This document shows positions 5,503-7,214 of a stretch of 7,214 nt of DNA, piece by piece. How positions within the stretch are numbered: the stretch's first letter is position 1; each line of letters begins with the position of its first letter. The DNA comes from Oscillospiraceae bacterium (GTDB taxonomy: Bacteria > Bacillota > Clostridia > Oscillospirales > Ruminococcaceae), in NCBI GenBank assembly GCA_017544185.1, contig JAFYEQ010000255.1:1-7214 (forward strand). Reading direction: 5' to 3'. A program made the translations under genes and the position numbers. The notes under the pieces are model-generated. The model searched no databases, had not been told where the DNA came from, and worked only from the letters and a program-made list of their open reading frames with translations.

Positions 5503-6825
5503 TCATTTACCCACGCAGAAATGGGAGAACACCTCGTTCACCACTGTGTCGGACACGCTCTCGCCCGTGAGCTCCAGCAGGTGATACAGCGCTCTGTCCA
5601 GGACGATATCCACCGCGTCAAGGGTGACAATGCCGATGCTGTCCACGGCCTCACTGATACATACCGCTGCCTTGTCGAGACATATCTTCTGCCGCTCGTT
5701 GATCAGGAACTCGTCGGCGGTCTCGATGGTCATGCTCTCCAGCACGTCCAGCAGGCTGCCGATATCCCCGTTCTTCGCGGATATGTGCACTATATCGTCG
5801 AAGCCTGTGAGCAGCGTCTCATCGAAGAGGTCCTGCTCGTCGGACTTGTTTATACATGCTATCTTACGTGCGGCGGTCATATCGCATATCCGCCTGTCGT
5901 CATCGCAGAAGGCCTCGCTGTTGTCGAAGACCGCGATCACAAGATCCGCCTTTGCAGCCCTTGCCATTGCCCGTTCTATGCCTGCGCTCTCCACGATATC
6001 CTCGGTATCATGTATACCTGCGGTATCGGCTATGCGAAGCACCGTATCGCCGACCCTCACAGAGCCCTCCACTATATCGCGGGTAGTCCCAGGGATCTCG
6101 GTGACGATGCTCCGATCACATCCCGACAGGGCGTTCATCAGCGTGGACTTGCCCACGTTCGGCTTGCCCACGATGACGGTATCTATACCATATCTAAGCA
6201 GACAGGAGCTGTCGTAGCATTTAGCTATATCCGCTATGCCGTCACGTATCTCGATGAGCTCTTTCTTCAGGGTATCGTCTTCTACCTCGGGTATGTCCTC
6301 ATCGGGGAAGTCGATCCAGGCGGATATGGTGGACAGCAGCTCCACCAGTCGGTGTCGAAGCTCCTCTACTCTCTTGTAAAGATGGCCTTCCCTGATGTTC
6401 TCCGCCTTGCGGAGATAGGCGCTGCCCTGAGCGGATATGATATCCATCACGGCTTCTGCTCGGGTAAGATCCATCTTATGGTTGAGAAAGGCCCTCTTGG
6501 TGAACTCACCGGGCTCGGCGGGCTCAGCCCCGCGGGAATACAGCAGTGAGAGTATCCTCTCGGATACGTATATCCCTCCGTGGCAGGATATCTCCACCAC
6601 GTCCTCGCCGGTATACGAATGAGGCGCCCTGAATACAGTGATGACTGCGTCGTCCACGGTCTCATCGCCGTCGTATATCTTCCCGTAGGCGCAGGTATAT
6701 CCCTTCATGGATGCGATATCCACGCCGGATATACTGTCTGCGATACCTATGGCATCCTCGCCTGATATGCGTATCACAGCTATACCGCCCGCTGCCTTGG
6801 GCGTAGAAAGAGCAGCGATAGTCAT
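5503..6825 (-). CDS. mnmE: tRNA uridine-5-carboxymethylaminomethyl modification GTPase MnmE (TrmE)
   Basis: A 440-residue MnmE, the GTPase that works with MnmG to place the 5-(carboxymethyl)aminomethyl group on wobble uridine of certain tRNAs. The N-terminal folate-binding domain shows IAALSTPKAAGGIAVIRISG at 3-22 and GEFTKRAFLNHKMDLTRAEA at 106-125. The GTPase domain has the P-loop GKPNVGKS (220-227), GTTRD (246-250), DTAG (267-270) and NKSD (326-329). The helical domain ends with the diagnostic CVGK (437-440), whose Cys is required in the family. The ATG at 6825 aligns with the usual family N-terminus. The frame continues to a GTG at 6867, which would add 14 residues not typical of the family. 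Neither start has a strong ribosome binding site. The usual partner genes mnmG and rsmG are not adjacent; fabD follows instead. Confidence 0.97.
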   Translation of the reverse strand: MTIAALSTPKAAGGIAVIRISGEDAIGIADSISGVDIASMKGYTCAYGKIYDGDETVDDAVITVFRAPHSYTGEDVVEISCHGGIYVSERILSLLYSRGAEPAEPGEFTKRAFLNHKMDLTRAEAVMDIISAQGSAYLRKAENIREGHLYKRVEELRHRLVELLSTISAWIDFPDEDIPEVEDDTLKKELIEIRDGIADIAKCYDSSCLLRYGIDTVIVGKPNVGKSTLMNALSGCDRSIVTEIPGTTRDIVEGSVRVGDTVLRIADTAGIHDTEDIVESAGIERAMARAAKADLVIAVFDNSEAFCDDDRRICDMTAARKIACINKSDEQDLFDETLLTGFDDIVHISAKNGDIGSLLDVLESMTIETADEFLINERQKICLDKAAVCISEAVDSIGIVTLDAVDIVLDRALYHLLELTGESVSDTVVNEVFSHFCVGK

Positions 6826-6907
6826 TTTGAGCTCGCTTTCAACATACAGATAGGAGATGTTGATCACTACCTGAAGTTATATTTGTTATAAATATTACAT
6901 ATAGTAT

Positions 6908-6932
6908 ATTATACCATTCTTGATCTTGATCA
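6908..6932 (-). promoter_or_regulatory. Extended -10 promoter of mnmE with an overlapping inverted repeat
   Basis: The coding strand has TGGTATAAT (6916-6908), a perfect extended -10, about 83 bases before the mnmE ATG. No good -35 exists, as is common with extended -10 promoters. Immediately upstream, at 6932-6921, lies the inverted repeat TGATC-AA-GATCA, which also contains two tandem ATCAAG units. It overlaps the place where a -35 would be, so it may be a protein binding site. Confidence 0.5.
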
Positions 6933-6935
6933 TGG

Positions 6936-7038
6936 AAAGATGCGGGGGCATGGACAGCAGCACTGATCTGGGATGTGGCGATAGCCACACATTCCCTTGT
7001 CTCTCGTCCCTGACGACTGCTGACGCAGTTGCATCTCT
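6936..7038 (-). ncRNA. Candidate structured RNA element between ackA and mnmE, unidentified
   Basis: On the minus strand the ends AGAGATGC (7038-7031) and GCATCTTT (6943-6936) pair over eight bases with one G-U. Inside are ACTGC-GTCA-GCAGT (7029-7016), CGTC-AGG-GACG (7015-7005) and a longer hairpin in which TGTGGC pairs with GCCACA around TATC, extended by GGGA/TCCC across a bulge (6996-6970). The G-U pair is formed only in the minus-strand transcript, which weakly favours that direction. I do not recognise a known riboswitch, 6S, SRP or tmRNA signature. A shorter hairpin, ATGC-CCCC-GCAT (6951-6940), would compete with the outer stem. It may be a leader, a 3' UTR of ackA, a small RNA, or unrelated repeats. 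Confidence 0.35.
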
Positions 7039-7069
7039 TTACTGCGAAACGATCGGAAGCGGGATAGCA

Positions 7070-7214
7070 TCACTTACCAATGAGCTCCAGAGTATCTCTT
7101 GCTATGAGCAGCTCCTCGTTGGTAGGTACTACCCATACCTCTACCTTGCTGTCGGGAGCGGAGATCTTGGTCAGCTTGCCTCTGATCTGCGCGTTGAGCT
7201 CGGAGTCGATCTTG
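7070..7214 (-). CDS. ackA: Acetate kinase, C-terminal end; gene runs off the right edge
   Basis: The last 47 residues of acetate kinase, the enzyme that interconverts acetyl phosphate and acetate with ATP/ADP and gives fermenting bacteria ATP. The fragment includes [27 protein letters not shown] and [13 protein letters not shown] before a TGA stop. The S-x-P-D-S-K-V and V-P-T-N-E-E-L-x-I-A-R-D-T blocks are the characteristic ending of AckA. About 350 residues, including the active site, lie outside the window, so completeness cannot be judged. No clear intrinsic terminator follows: the next 30 bases have no hairpin with a T-run, and the possible structured element begins about 30 bases downstream. 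Confidence 0.9.
   Translation of the reverse strand, partial: KIDSELNAQIRGKLTKISAPDSKVEVWVVPTNEELLIARDTLELIGK

Noticed and set aside
5521..6549. A 342-codon plus-strand reading frame opposite mnmE
   Set aside because: It lies wholly antisense to an unmistakable MnmE, resembles no family and has no sensible context; long antisense frames arise from the codon bias of the real gene.
6826..6867. GTG start for mnmE at 6867
   Set aside because: It adds 14 residues not typical of MnmE, and AGG is only two bases from the GTG. The ATG at 6825 matches the usual family N-terminus, though its own ribosome binding site is weak, so the longer form is not excluded.
7016..7029. ACTGC-GTCA-GCAGT hairpin as an ackA terminator
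   Set aside because: The stem is only five pairs and no T-run follows on the minus strand.
1..7214. Defence system, mobile element, CRISPR array or biosynthetic cluster
   Set aside because: Every gene is explained by a housekeeping or common family. I saw no transposase, integrase, terminal inverted repeats, spaced direct repeats or tRNA attachment site on either strand.

Overview
The window carries ten protein-coding genes, all read from the minus strand, in the order (direction of transcription, right to left): ackA (3' end only), mnmE, fabD, aroE, a flavin reductase-like gene, a small lipoprotein gene, tatD, a PF06541-type membrane protein gene, a HEAT-repeat gene, and the 5' part of an MBOAT O-acyltransferase gene. 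The gene content, the AGGAGG-type ribosome binding sites, the single-membrane style lipoprotein, the PF06541 protein and the frequent ATA and TAT codons fit a Clostridia-type Firmicute, perhaps a Ruminococcus-like member of the Oscillospiraceae. That placement is inference from style and motifs, not from a database match.

Right end (6826-7214): the last 47 codons of acetate kinase, then a gene-free gap of about 200 bases before mnmE. The gap holds nested inverted repeats that could fold into a multibranched RNA of about 100 nt, followed by an extended -10 promoter for mnmE. Centre (3686-6825): three housekeeping genes separated by short AT-rich gaps, mnmE (tRNA wobble-uridine modification), fabD (malonyl-CoA:ACP transacylase) and aroE (shikimate dehydrogenase). 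The two gaps of 52 and 73 bases each contain an exact TATAAT on the coding strand but no clear -35.

Middle-left (1537-4504): aroE, the flavin reductase-like gene, the lipoprotein, tatD and the PF06541 gene overlap one another by 3 to 11 bases (GTGA, ATGA, ATGA, then an 11-base overlap). They are therefore very probably one translationally coupled operon, although their known functions do not form one pathway. A 14-bp perfect inverted repeat lies downstream as a possible terminator.

Left end (1-1401): a good sigma-70-type promoter (TTGATA, 17 bp, TATACT with an upstream TG) drives the HEAT-repeat gene through a leader of about 100 nt rich in repeats. The MBOAT gene follows after 87 bases with no visible terminator or promoter, so it may be co-transcribed.

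No mobile element, CRISPR array, tRNA, rRNA or recognisable defence system is present, and no gene-free stretch exceeds 300 bases. Most of the window is ordinary core genome. The points worth a second look are the structured ackA-mnmE gap, the leader structures of the HEAT and MBOAT genes, and the unusual coupling of five genes.
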